A program made the translations under genes and the position numbers. Of a DNA stretch of 64,000 bases, positions 33,587 to 40,729 are shown piece by piece. Under the pieces are notes generated by a model. That model was not told the origin of the DNA and ran no database searches. It saw only the letters and a list, made by a program, of their open reading frames with translations. Within the stretch, counting starts at the first letter, position 1. Each line of letters starts with the position of its first letter. The stretch is from Streptacidiphilus rugosus AM-16 (GTDB lineage: Bacteria > Actinomycetota > Actinomycetes > Streptomycetales > Streptomycetaceae), in the NCBI RefSeq assembly GCF_000744655.1, contig NZ_JQMJ01000003.1:620001-684000 (forward strand), given 5' to 3'.

Positions 33587-35374
33587 GTGGCTGTCGTGAA
33601 CGCTAAGATTGCAAGTGTCACAGTCGAAGGCTTCAGGGGCGTTTCGAAGGCCACCACTCTGAACTTTTCAAATCGGGAAGACCTCCCCGCATCATCCTGC
33701 CTTATTATTGGGGAGAATGGCAGCGGAAAGTCAACCTTTGTTGACGCTATTGAGTTTTGCCTTGCCGGACGTCCATCGAGCAATCCAGGAATGACCAGGG
33801 CAGAATTTACCAGGCGGCAAGTGAATCTCTCGGGGCATGCGAGCAATCCGCGAGTGACTGTGACATTCTCCGACGAGAAAACGTTCACTAGGGAGCTTGA
33901 ACTCAATGGCGACGGGGAACCAGTCGGCATGCACCCGGAGGCCCCGCATAAGCTATTCAAGGGCAGCGGATTCGTGCTGCGCCGTCAGGATATCATTAGC
34001 TTTCTTCGGGCTTCCCCGGGCCAGCGGTATCCAATCTTCGCATCTTTCATGAAGGGCGTGGCAAGTAATGTCCTTGGTCTGTCTGTGGAGGCAGAGCAGC
34101 GTCTAGAAGAGGCGGCAGCAGAAAAGGTCGAGCGCGTCGAAATCCGAGAGCGCGAGATCGGAGAGCTGGCCTCCTTGCTGCAGATGAATCCGGATCGACT
34201 CGCTGCCCATGTCCTGGATGCGGGGACGTTTCGGATGTGGGTGACTGCTAATGGGCTTAGCAGGGCTCAGACGCGCCACAAGACGGCGCGCAGGGCGAAC
34301 TATCGAGCTATTGCGGCTCAGGTCGAAGTTGTTCGGAAATCAATTGAAGAGTATGTGAAAGCGAGCCAGGAACTTGCGCGCCTGCGGAAGATTGCATCCG
34401 TAACACCGCTCGGTAATGTCTTGAGAGAGGTCAGCGAGACTCTCTCAGAGAGCTTTCTTGAGATTTCACCACAGGCGCAGTCGGTTGCCAAGGTGGAACT
34501 CCATCTTTCGAGCGATGCAACTGAGATCGACCTTTTTGCGACCCTTGCGAATGGGGTTCGCGTGAAAGCCGAGGGCTACTTCAGCGAGGCCAATCTCGAT
34601 TTGCTGGCCCTATTGTTGTTCCTGTCGCTCCTCAAGTTCGCGGGGCAGCATGGCCAAGCCAAGTTCATGGCTCTAGATGACGTACTGCAAAGCGTCGACT
34701 CTCCCGTGCGTGTCAAAGTCGCCCAATTTCTTGTCAGGGAATTTGCCAATTGGCAGCTCTTGATCACATTTCATGATCGACTGTGGAAAGAGCAGTTTGG
34801 TGCAATCCTCTCGCCTGGTCAGCCTTTTGTGGAGAGAGAGATCAAGGCATGGTCTCTGGATTCGGGGCCGCATCTCGTCCAACTTCGACGCAATGCCTCC
34901 AGTGACCTGAGGGAATCCCTTGCTTTGGGTGGGACTCGGTCTATCTGTGGCGATGCTGGGTATTTGCTGGAAGTAATGTCGGACTGGCTCAGTAAGAGCC
35001 TGCAGACCTCGGTTACTCGCCGACATGGCGATAAGTACACTCTGGGCGATACCTGGCCATCTGTTGCCAGCTCGCTAAAGAAAACCGTTGCAACAAGCCT
35101 AGTTGAGAATGTCGAAAAGTATTCTTGGCTGAGGAACGCCCACGGGGCTCACTATAATGAGTGGGCTGAGAGCCTTTCGATTGAGGACGCGCGGGCGTTT
35201 GGCTCGGCCACGATAGCGTTGTGGGATGCGGTGTGGTGCGAGAAGTGCAGAGAGCCCGCCGGCAAGCACGGCGACTTGATCCACTGCCGGTGTGGTCTCG
35301 TGTCGTTGCCGAAGAAGGTGAAGAACTCGCAGAGCGCGGATGACGCATCGGGACGCCAGCCCGGAAGCGATTGA
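33587..35374 (+). CDS. ABC/RecF-type ATPase with HEPN-like motif and zinc ribbon (AICE cargo)
   Basis: The 595-residue protein starts at GTG 33587 (or GTG 33596). The N-terminal ATPase lobe has IEGFRG-like VEGFRGVSKATTL and Walker A GENGSGKST (42-50). A short helical and coiled segment covers about 165-300. The second lobe has a signature-like FSEANLDLLALLLF (332-345), Walker B KFMALDDVLQSVD (359-371) and H-loop ITFHDRL. A helical C-terminal domain has RNAHGAH (R516, H522; HEPN-like R-x5-H), and a zinc ribbon (C551, C554, C567, C569) follows. Base composition is clearly more AT-rich than the host. Its place beside attR marks it as cargo. Probably a phage-defence or toxin ATPase; activity unproven. 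Confidence 0.8.
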   Translation: MAVVNAKIASVTVEGFRGVSKATTLNFSNREDLPASSCLIIGENGSGKSTFVDAIEFCLAGRPSSNPGMTRAEFTRRQVNLSGHASNPRVTVTFSDEKTFTRELELNGDGEPVGMHPEAPHKLFKGSGFVLRRQDIISFLRASPGQRYPIFASFMKGVASNVLGLSVEAEQRLEEAAAEKVERVEIREREIGELASLLQMNPDRLAAHVLDAGTFRMWVTANGLSRAQTRHKTARRANYRAIAAQVEVVRKSIEEYVKASQELARLRKIASVTPLGNVLREVSETLSESFLEISPQAQSVAKVELHLSSDATEIDLFATLANGVRVKAEGYFSEANLDLLALLLFLSLLKFAGQHGQAKFMALDDVLQSVDSPVRVKVAQFLVREFANWQLLITFHDRLWKEQFGAILSPGQPFVEREIKAWSLDSGPHLVQLRRNASSDLRESLALGGTRSICGDAGYLLEVMSDWLSKSLQTSVTRRHGDKYTLGDTWPSVASSLKKTVATSLVENVEKYSWLRNAHGAHYNEWAESLSIEDARAFGSATIALWDAVWCEKCREPAGKHGDLIHCRCGLVSLPKKVKNSQSADDASGRQPGSD

Positions 35375-35395
35375 CATCAGCCGTTGACATCAACG
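35372..35395. promoter_or_regulatory. paired arm-type sites, right end
   Basis: TGACATCAGC (35372-35381) and TGACATCAACG (35385-35395), 13 bp apart and in direct orientation, match the pair at 22012-22035. The first overlaps the stop of the cargo gene. Confidence 0.6.
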
Positions 35396-35510
35396 GGGGT
35401 GGACCACCGCGGACTCAGGCAACCCCGTTCCTGCTTGGATGCAGTCGCTTGGACTTGTTCGACTAGGCAGAGCATGGGGTGGGCAGCCAGCGACAAGGCG
35501 TTGGTTCGGT

Positions 35511-35557
35511 CTACGGATCAAAAGGTTGCAGGTTCGAATCCTGCCGAGCGCACCAGC
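35511..35557 (+). repeat. attR core (47 bp)
   Basis: Exact copy of 21932-21978: the 3' part of tRNA-Arg from the anticodon loop to CACCAGC. The 5' half of the tRNA is absent here, so this is not a functional tRNA. Confidence 0.93.
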
Positions 35558-35596
35558 CAAGAGGCCCTCCCCGAAGTGAACGGGGAGGGCCTCTTG
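35558..35596 (+). terminator. original terminator of tRNA-Arg, displaced
   Basis: A perfect 15-bp stem (35558-35572 with 35582-35596) directly follows attR. In the empty chromosome it would follow tRNA-Arg. Confidence 0.8.
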
Positions 35597-35717
35597 CCGT
35601 TGCGGGGGGCCAAAGCCCAGCGACGTACAGCGAGCGCCCTGGCCGGAGTCAGCCGAGAGCGTCCCAGAGGTGCTGAGCTGCCCGATCGAGCAGGGACCAC
35701 CCCACTCGGACCGATCC

Positions 35718-35750
35718 GTGCCGCGAGCCGTCGGCGACGGCTCGCGGCAC
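35718..35750 (-). terminator. hairpin terminator
   Basis: A perfect 15-bp stem (35718-35732 with 35736-35750) with a 3-base loop lies 37 bases after the stop of the minus-strand membrane protein gene. Confidence 0.75.
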
Positions 35751-35786
35751 ACTCCGTACGATCTGCCTACATTGGCTGATGCGGCG

Positions 35787-36056
35787 TCAGGCGTTCCCGG
35801 CGATGGAACCGAGCAGGCCGAGGACCGAGATGAGCAGACCGAAGCCACCCAGGATCATGAGGATCGTGCCGATCTTGCGGTTCTTGCCGAAGACCAGGAA
35901 AAACCCGGCGTCGTGGCCCTTGAGGACCGCGTCCTCGACGGCGGCGCGGTTGCGGGCGGTGTAATGGGTGGCAACGCCCCTGAAGTCGGTGAACAGGGCG
36001 AGGCCGAAGGCGAAGAAGCCGAGCATGACCGCAGTGAGCAGAATGAAGATCAGCAT
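35787..36056 (-). CDS. small membrane protein, two TM segments
   Basis: The 89-residue protein starts at ATG 36054-36056. Hydrophobic segments lie at about 2-22 (LIFILLTAVMLGFFAFGLAL) and 62-84 (IGTILMILGGFGLLISVLGL) around a polar loop (HYTARNRAAVEDAVLKGHDA). No ribosome site is obvious. Function unknown. It is divergent from the Imm32-like gene with 43 bp between the start codons. Confidence 0.7.
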   Translation of the reverse strand: MLIFILLTAVMLGFFAFGLALFTDFRGVATHYTARNRAAVEDAVLKGHDAGFFLVFGKNRKIGTILMILGGFGLLISVLGLLGSIAGNA

Positions 36057-36099
36057 GGCCGGAGGATTCCAGGATGACCCGCTACCGTCCAGCACTCGC

Positions 36100-36348
36100 A
36101 TGACTGTGACCAACGACAACGTGGCTCGAGTCTTCCGGTGGGAGGAGGACGCGGAAATCAACGTGCGCGTGTTGGGCTCCGAGGTCGTCATCGAGGCCAA
36201 TGCCGCCGGACTGAGAACCCTTGCCGGCCATCTGCTGACCCTTGCGCAAGACGGAACGCCCGACGGCACCCATCTCCACCTTGATCCGGACAGTGGCCTT
36301 GCGGAGGAGTCCGCCAGCCTGGTTCTGGAACGTGACGACGAGAGGTAA
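36100..36348 (+). CDS. Imm32-like immunity-type protein
   Basis: The 82-residue protein starts at ATG 36100. The pattern VRVLGSEVVIEANAAGLRTL, AGHLLTLAQ, GTHLHLDPDSGL and SASLVLERD resembles the Imm32 family of small immunity proteins of polymorphic toxin systems (family recalled by pattern). No toxin gene is adjacent, so it may be an orphan immunity gene. Confidence 0.65.
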   Translation: MTVTNDNVARVFRWEEDAEINVRVLGSEVVIEANAAGLRTLAGHLLTLAQDGTPDGTHLHLDPDSGLAEESASLVLERDDER

Positions 36349-36460
36349 CCCGGACCGGGGGCGGACCGGGCGATCTTCCGGGCGTGGCCACACCAAGGCC
36401 GCCGCAGGAGTACCCGCCGCACGCGTGGGTCCACCATCGGGAAGGCAGGCCCTTACGGTT

Positions 36461-37198
36461 CTACGCCCGTCTGTCCAGGACGAAGTAGGTCCGGGCGTAG
36501 GACGCTCCCGACTCCGGGCGCGGCCAGTCGGCGGCGAGCAGGGCGGCGGCAGCCGGCGCGTGGTCCTGACTGTTGATCCGGACTTCGGCGACGTCCTTGC
36601 CGTGGGAGCTTCCCCAGAAGAACTTGATGCCGATCGGTCCCGGGCCGTTGAGCTGCTCCTCGGTCACCGTCGGGGCGATCAGCCGCAGGAGTGCCTGCCG
36701 GCCCGCCCACATCATCACGGCTTGGCGCTCGGGACCGGTCCCCGCGCCGACGACGCCGCCCTGGATGGAGTGCCATCCGGTGAAGCCCTTGGGATCGTCC
36801 GGCGCGAACCGTTCTCCGTGCCAGCCCCGGCCTTCGAGCAGCTCCAACACGGCCGCGGCCGTGGTCGTCCCCCAAGCCCGTACCGCGCTTTCGAGCCTCT
36901 CCTCGCGGGTCGCGCCGGTCCCTGAGACGCAGTCGCAGAGCGTGGTGCTGTCCGGGCGATCGGTGTCGAGCACGAAAGCCAGGTCGACGTGTCCGTCGGA
37001 GACCGCGTGCTCATGTCCTGATCCGAGCACGACGGCGGCCTTCCCCGGCCCGCGGACCCGGTCACCCTTCACGTGCCAACGGGCGCTGCTCGTGTCGTTC
37101 AGTCGCCGCGCCACGAAGGGCAGCACGTCCAGCCCCGCGCGGTCCTCGCTCATGGTGGCTACGGCTGCACCCTCGTTGCGCCAAGATCTCCACTTCAT
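36461..37198 (-). CDS. DUF6348-like protein
   Basis: The protein has 245 residues from ATG 37196-37198; ATG 37151-37153 is an alternative giving 230 residues. Neither has a strong ribosome site. Features are HVDLAFVLD, TTLCDCVSGTGATREERLES, a helical TTTAAAVLELLEGRG, a middle WHSIQGGVVGAG, and GPIGIKFFWGSSHGKDVAEV near the end. This pattern is shared by uncharacterised actinobacterial DUF6348 proteins as recalled. There is no signal or membrane segment. It lies in a group of single immunity-like genes. Confidence 0.7.
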   Translation of the reverse strand: MKWRSWRNEGAAVATMSEDRAGLDVLPFVARRLNDTSSARWHVKGDRVRGPGKAAVVLGSGHEHAVSDGHVDLAFVLDTDRPDSTTLCDCVSGTGATREERLESAVRAWGTTTAAAVLELLEGRGWHGERFAPDDPKGFTGWHSIQGGVVGAGTGPERQAVMMWAGRQALLRLIAPTVTEEQLNGPGPIGIKFFWGSSHGKDVAEVRINSQDHAPAAAALLAADWPRPESGASYARTYFVLDRRA

Positions 37199-37387
37199 GG
37201 CGGTAGACCATAGTGGGCCGCACCTGACCGATCGTCCGCCGCACGTGTCACAGTCGGTTCGCCTGCCTGCCCAACTCGGGGGAGAGATGATCCTCCGCAG
37301 GCCGATCCAAGGAGTAGCCGTGTTCGCCGTGGTGAGGGGTTCGTCGGCGATTTCGCGCTCGACAACAGTCTCGTCGTCCGACCTCAG

Positions 37388-37930
37388 GTGAAGCCGATGC
37401 ACGGCTTCTCCTTCCGGCACGTCGGCGACCGGGCCCGTACCCTCGCGTACGCGTGGAACGCCGAGCCGGGAGGACACATGCGGTACGTGGTCGTGGAGTG
37501 GCAGGACCGGGGGACACTCGTCCATGACCCCAGCGCCTACCTTGCCGCGCTGCCGAGCTTGCAGGACGCGCTCCCTCCCGGTGCGAGGGCGCACGCGTGC
37601 GATCCGCAGCACTACGACTTCTCCGCAGCGCGCTGCGTCAAGGACCTCCGACTGACGGCGGTGCCACCGACGGACGGTGTCCCGGCGTCCCTCACGGTTC
37701 GGTTCGAACCGAACCCGTGGAAGCACGCCGAGGGCCTCACCATCCGCTATCGGGGCGTTGCCTCCGTGCGCGTGGACACCGACGGAGGAGAGCACTTCGA
37801 CGTCGCGGACGCCAACAGCCTCAGGCTGGACGAGGTTCTCCCCCACCAGGTCGGCTGCAGCCACGAGCTGCGGTTCGTCGAAGGGACCGTCCGGATCCTG
37901 TGCGAGGACTTCGAGGCTTGCTGGGAGTAG
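37388..37930 (+). CDS. hypothetical cytosolic protein
   Basis: The 180-residue protein starts at GTG 37388 (ATG 37397 alternative). It is a mixed alpha/beta protein with four to five Cys (HACDPQHY, ARCVKD, VGCSHELR, ILCEDFEACWE) and Trp/His residues (EPNPWKHAEGLTIRY, VRVDTDGGEHFDV). I do not recognise the family. The size and placement beside the Imm32- and DUF6348-like genes would suit an immunity protein, but this is only inference. Confidence 0.65.
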   Translation: MKPMHGFSFRHVGDRARTLAYAWNAEPGGHMRYVVVEWQDRGTLVHDPSAYLAALPSLQDALPPGARAHACDPQHYDFSAARCVKDLRLTAVPPTDGVPASLTVRFEPNPWKHAEGLTIRYRGVASVRVDTDGGEHFDVADANSLRLDEVLPHQVGCSHELRFVEGTVRILCEDFEACWE

Positions 37931-37994
37931 GCGTCGGCCCGGCCTCGGACCGATGCGGTCGGGCGCACCGGCTGCGGGCCAGGCCGACGGGCCG

Positions 37995-38195
37995 TCAGGT
38001 GGTGGCCTCCAGGGTGAAGAAGAGGAAGCTCGGGTTGTCGGAGAGGGCGCGGAACTCGTCGGGGAAGAGGTCGCGGGCCGCTGGGGCGGGTTGGGGTTCG
38101 CTGATGACGGAGATGTGGAAGCCGGCTGCCGTGAAGGCGTCCGTCATCGCGTGGATGGGGTCAGGCAGCGGGCCAGGTTCGACCCGTCGCTGCAC
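37995..38195 (-). pseudogene. C-terminal remnant of a SAM-dependent methyltransferase
   Basis: The last 50 codons read MTDAFTAAGFHISVISEP, then PAARDLFPDEFRAL and SFLFFTLEATT, which resembles the last strand pair of class I methyltransferases (GF..., EP.P.., LFF.L). The catalytic SAM-binding part is missing, and the upstream sequence in frame is not protein-like. Confidence 0.6.
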
Positions 38196-38281
38196 CGGGC
38201 GTCAACGCCTGAGGGAACCGGCGGCCGGCGCTGTCCGTCTCCTGGCGGGACGGGTGGGGAACGGAGAGCCGGAGGAGTCGC

Positions 38282-38884
38282 GTGAGGGGAACGGGCGGGG
38301 CGGGCGCGGCGCTGCCGGTGCGGACGAGGCGGTGGATCGCCGCGGGAGTGACCGGCACGGCCGTGCTGCTGGGAATCTGGGTCACGCCGATCGCGGTGCA
38401 CGCGGCCCAGGACGTGCTGGACGGGCCGGACGCGTCGGAGCCCTCGTGCTCCTGGACGGCCGTGCGCCTCAGCGGGGCCGACGCCGACCAGGCACGGCTG
38501 GTCCGCTGCTACCTGCGGGCCGTGGCCGAGCACAGCACGGACGGGCTGCGCGCGGTGGTGCGATCGCCGGACAACGGCGGCCCGAGCGGGTTCTCGGCGG
38601 CCGACTTCGCCCATGCCTCGGTCGTCGCGGGCGGTGTCACGACGGTCACCGTCGTGGGGAACACCGACCCGGACCCTGCCGACGCCGCCGTGAACATCCG
38701 GTACGCGGACGGGTCGCGGCAGGTGCTGGAGATCCACATCGCCAACCCGGCGTCCGCGCACTCCTGGCGGTTCGAGGACGTCGGCACCTATCCGGACGAC
38801 GGTCCGCCGCCGACCCAGATGCTGTCAGTGGTGGGTGCCATGCTCGGATTTCATGGAAACCGAACCGTTCTGGCAGCTCATTGA
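38282..38884 (+). CDS. membrane-anchored hypothetical protein
   Basis: The 200-residue protein starts at GTG 38282 with GGAGG 5-9 bases upstream. The N-terminal basic segment is followed by a hydrophobic helix (WIAAGVTGTAVLLGIWV). The outer part (about 45-190) has QARLVRCYLRAVAEHSTDGL and strands VTTVTVVGNTDPDPADA, suggesting an NTF2-like or small alpha/beta domain. Two Cys (SCSW, VRCY) could pair. It overlaps the next gene by 32 bases. Confidence 0.7.
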   Translation: MRGTGGAGAALPVRTRRWIAAGVTGTAVLLGIWVTPIAVHAAQDVLDGPDASEPSCSWTAVRLSGADADQARLVRCYLRAVAEHSTDGLRAVVRSPDNGGPSGFSAADFAHASVVAGGVTTVTVVGNTDPDPADAAVNIRYADGSRQVLEIHIANPASAHSWRFEDVGTYPDDGPPPTQMLSVVGAMLGFHGNRTVLAAH

Positions 38885-39488
38885 GGACGCCCGCGCGCGG
38901 CACGCGGCGATCGTGGCGAGCGCGTCCGTCGACTGCGATCCGGTCGCGGTGACGGCCTCGGCGCTGCTGGCCGTCCGCCCGGAGGAGGCGATCCTCGCGG
39001 CGCAGCGCGCGCTGTGGGCGCTGATGGGTGAGTCCTACCGCAGTCCGCTCTGGGCGGCGGCGTACCTGATCAACGGCGGTTGTTCCGACGACGGGTTCGA
39101 CTACTTCCGTGGCTGGCTGATCCTCCAGGGGCGGGAGGTCTTCGAGCAGGTCGTCGCCGATCCCGACACGCTGGCCGGTCTGCCCGTCGTCCGGGCGGCC
39201 GCCGCGTGCGGGGAGGAGCTGGAGGCGGAGTCGGCGCTCGGCATCGCCTGGAACGCCTATCGCGCGCTGCGGGGCGCGGAGATGCCCGCCGGCGCGTTCA
39301 GCGTGCGGTATCCCGAGCTCGACCAGGCGTGGAACTTCGACTTCGACGACATGGCCGAGATGCGGCGAAGGCTCCCCCGCCTGGTGTCCCTCTACAGCGA
39401 TGCGGACATGGACGTGGACGTGGACGTGGAGGCGGACGCGGACTCCGATGCGCCCGCCGGCGCCGCTCGTCAGTCCGTCGTGCCGTAG
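38853..39488 (+). CDS. DUF4240-like protein
   Basis: The 211-residue protein starts at ATG 38853 (FWQLIEDARA start, typical of DUF4240). Conserved blocks are LWAAAYLINGGCSDDGFDYF, RGWLILQGREVFEQV, DPDTLAGLP and ELEAESALGIAWNAY. The C-terminus ends in an Asp/Val repeat (DADMDVDVDVEADADSD). Members are found mainly in actinobacteria. Function unknown. It is convergent with the PPOX gene, overlapping it by 19 bases. Confidence 0.85.
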   Translation: METEPFWQLIEDARARHAAIVASASVDCDPVAVTASALLAVRPEEAILAAQRALWALMGESYRSPLWAAAYLINGGCSDDGFDYFRGWLILQGREVFEQVVADPDTLAGLPVVRAAAACGEELEAESALGIAWNAYRALRGAEMPAGAFSVRYPELDQAWNFDFDDMAEMRRRLPRLVSLYSDADMDVDVDVEADADSDAPAGAARQSVVP

Positions 39489-40135
39489 AGGTCGCCGCCG
39501 TACCCCGGGCCGTAGTACGCCTCCAGCGCGGTGAGGTCCTCGTTCTGGCGTTCCAGGCTCTTGGCGATCACCGCGCGGGAGGGCGCGGCGTCGGGCGCCC
39601 AGCCCTCCGGCTGCCACAGCCCGGAGCGGAGGAACGCCTTGGAGCAGTGGTAGAAGACCTCCTCGATCTCCACCAGCAGGGCCAGCCGCGGGCGGTGGCC
39701 CTTCACGACCAGCCGGTCGAAGAACGGCGCGTCGCGCAGCAGCCGGGCCCGGCCGTTGACGCGCAGGGTGTCGCCGCGGCCGGGGATCAGGTAGAGCAGT
39801 CCGACGTGCGGGTTGACCAGCACGTTGCGGAACCCGTCCGCGCGGCGGTTGCCGCGTCGCTCGGGCACCACGATCGTCGTGTCGTCGAGGACGAGGGTGA
39901 ACCCGGCCGGGTCGCCCTTCGGGGACGCGTCGCAGTTGCCCTCGGCGTCCGCGGTGGAGACGAGGCAGAACGGGGCGGCGGCGAGCCAGGCGCGGTCGTT
40001 CTCGTGGAGGCGGGTCCGGACCTTGGCGGCGTCGCGGGCGGAGGGTTCGCCGAGCACGGCGGCGAGTTCCGCCTCCGTGGTGACCTCGACGGCGCCCGCG
40101 GGGAGTGGTGCGGCGCCGGTGCTGAGCTGCGTCAA
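39470..40135 (-). CDS. PPOX-type FMN-dependent flavoprotein
   Basis: The 221-residue protein belongs to the pyridoxamine-phosphate-oxidase-like (MSMEG_1061-type) family: FCLVSTADAEGNCDASPKGD, VVPERRGNRRADGFRNVL, NPHVGLLYLIPGRGDTLRVN, GRARLL. These form a split barrel that binds FMN or F420. The substrate is unknown. It is translationally coupled (ATGA) to the ACT-domain gene upstream. Confidence 0.88.
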   Translation of the reverse strand: MTQLSTGAAPLPAGAVEVTTEAELAAVLGEPSARDAAKVRTRLHENDRAWLAAAPFCLVSTADAEGNCDASPKGDPAGFTLVLDDTTIVVPERRGNRRADGFRNVLVNPHVGLLYLIPGRGDTLRVNGRARLLRDAPFFDRLVVKGHRPRLALLVEIEEVFYHCSKAFLRSGLWQPEGWAPDAAPSRAVIAKSLERQNEDLTALEAYYGPGYGGDLYGTTD

Positions 40136-40578
40136 GGGGACTCCTCCTGGGTGAGACGGTGCCCGGCCGCCCGCAGCGCGGCGGTCGCCTCGCCGAGGCG
40201 CGCGGCGGGGACGAGGACGAGGTCGGCCGCGTAGGTGGAGGCGACGAATACCGGCACCGCCGCGGCGGCCAGCGGGTTCAGCAGGGCGGCCAGCATGCCG
40301 GGCACGTCGAGCCCGTGCGCGGTGTCTCCGCCGTAGAGGGCGCGCCAGCGCTCCAGACCGGCCGGATCGTGGGACCGCTCCGCGCGGATGACGGTCAGTC
40401 GGCCCTCGGGGGCGCGGACCAGGGCGAGCCAGTCGTCCGCGCCGTCGCCGATCCCTCCCCGTTGCTCGTCGACGGATCGGCCCTCGACGGACTGCCCCTC
40501 GAGGGACTGCGGCTCGACGGGCTGCCGCTCGACCACGACGAACCTGCCGGGGAGCACACCGAGAAGCTGCGACGTCAT
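40132..40578 (-). CDS. ACT-domain (CASTOR/DUF-type) protein with repeat insert
   Basis: The 148-residue protein has two ACT-like halves: DWLALVRAPEGRLTVI and the C-terminal AAVPVFVASTYAADLVLVPA. Residues 20-42 are an insert of near-repeats of five residues (PVEPQSLEGQSVEGRSVDEQ) encoded by 15-bp tandem repeats. It possibly binds an amino acid. It is coupled to the flavoprotein gene. Confidence 0.75.
   Translation of the reverse strand: MTSQLLGVLPGRFVVVERQPVEPQSLEGQSVEGRSVDEQRGGIGDGADDWLALVRAPEGRLTVIRAERSHDPAGLERWRALYGGDTAHGLDVPGMLAALLNPLAAAAVPVFVASTYAADLVLVPAARLGEATAALRAAGHRLTQEESP
40468..40527. repeat. 15-bp tandem repeat, four units
   Basis: The units GTCGACGGATCGGCC, CTCGACGGACTGCCC, CTCGAGGGACTGCGG and CTCGACGGGCTGCCG are adjacent and in frame inside the ACT-domain gene. 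Confidence 0.8.
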
Positions 40579-40618
40579 GTGATCACACTAGCCAACTCCC
40601 CTCGGCGGCAACGCGCAC

Positions 40619-40652
40619 GCGCCCCCGCCGGGGAGGGACCCGGCGGAGGCGC
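40619..40652 (-). terminator. terminator after the sedolisin gene
   Basis: A 14-bp stem with one mismatch (40619-40632 with 40639-40652) lies between the protease stop and the next minus-strand gene. A second 8-bp stem (40661-40668 with 40675-40682) precedes it. Confidence 0.65.
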
Positions 40653-40729
40653 GCGCTCCGACCGGCCGGGTGAGCGGCCGGTGGAGCCGGTGGAACTGAT
40701 CGAGCGTCAAGCCCGGTGCCGCAGCTGCT

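Larger units (their letters stand above)
21932..35557. mobile_element. AICE (pSAM2-like integrative and conjugative element)
   Basis: A 13.6-kb element is bounded by two exact 47-bp copies of the 3' part of tRNA-Arg(ACG), starting in the anticodon loop. Gene order on the minus strand from the tRNA is int, xis, helicase, Prim-Pol, small proteins, TraB/FtsK-type translocase, Spd-like genes. Then come a GntR repressor (minus) and a Nudix gene (plus), and a cargo ATPase gene (plus) next to attR. This matches the pSAM2 plan of site-specific integration, autonomous replication and single-protein DNA transfer with KorSA and Pif control. No core gene is visibly broken, so it may be mobile. Confidence 0.93.

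Noticed and set aside
35511-35557. Second tRNA-Arg gene
   Set aside because: Only the 3' part from the anticodon loop is present; it is the attR copy.
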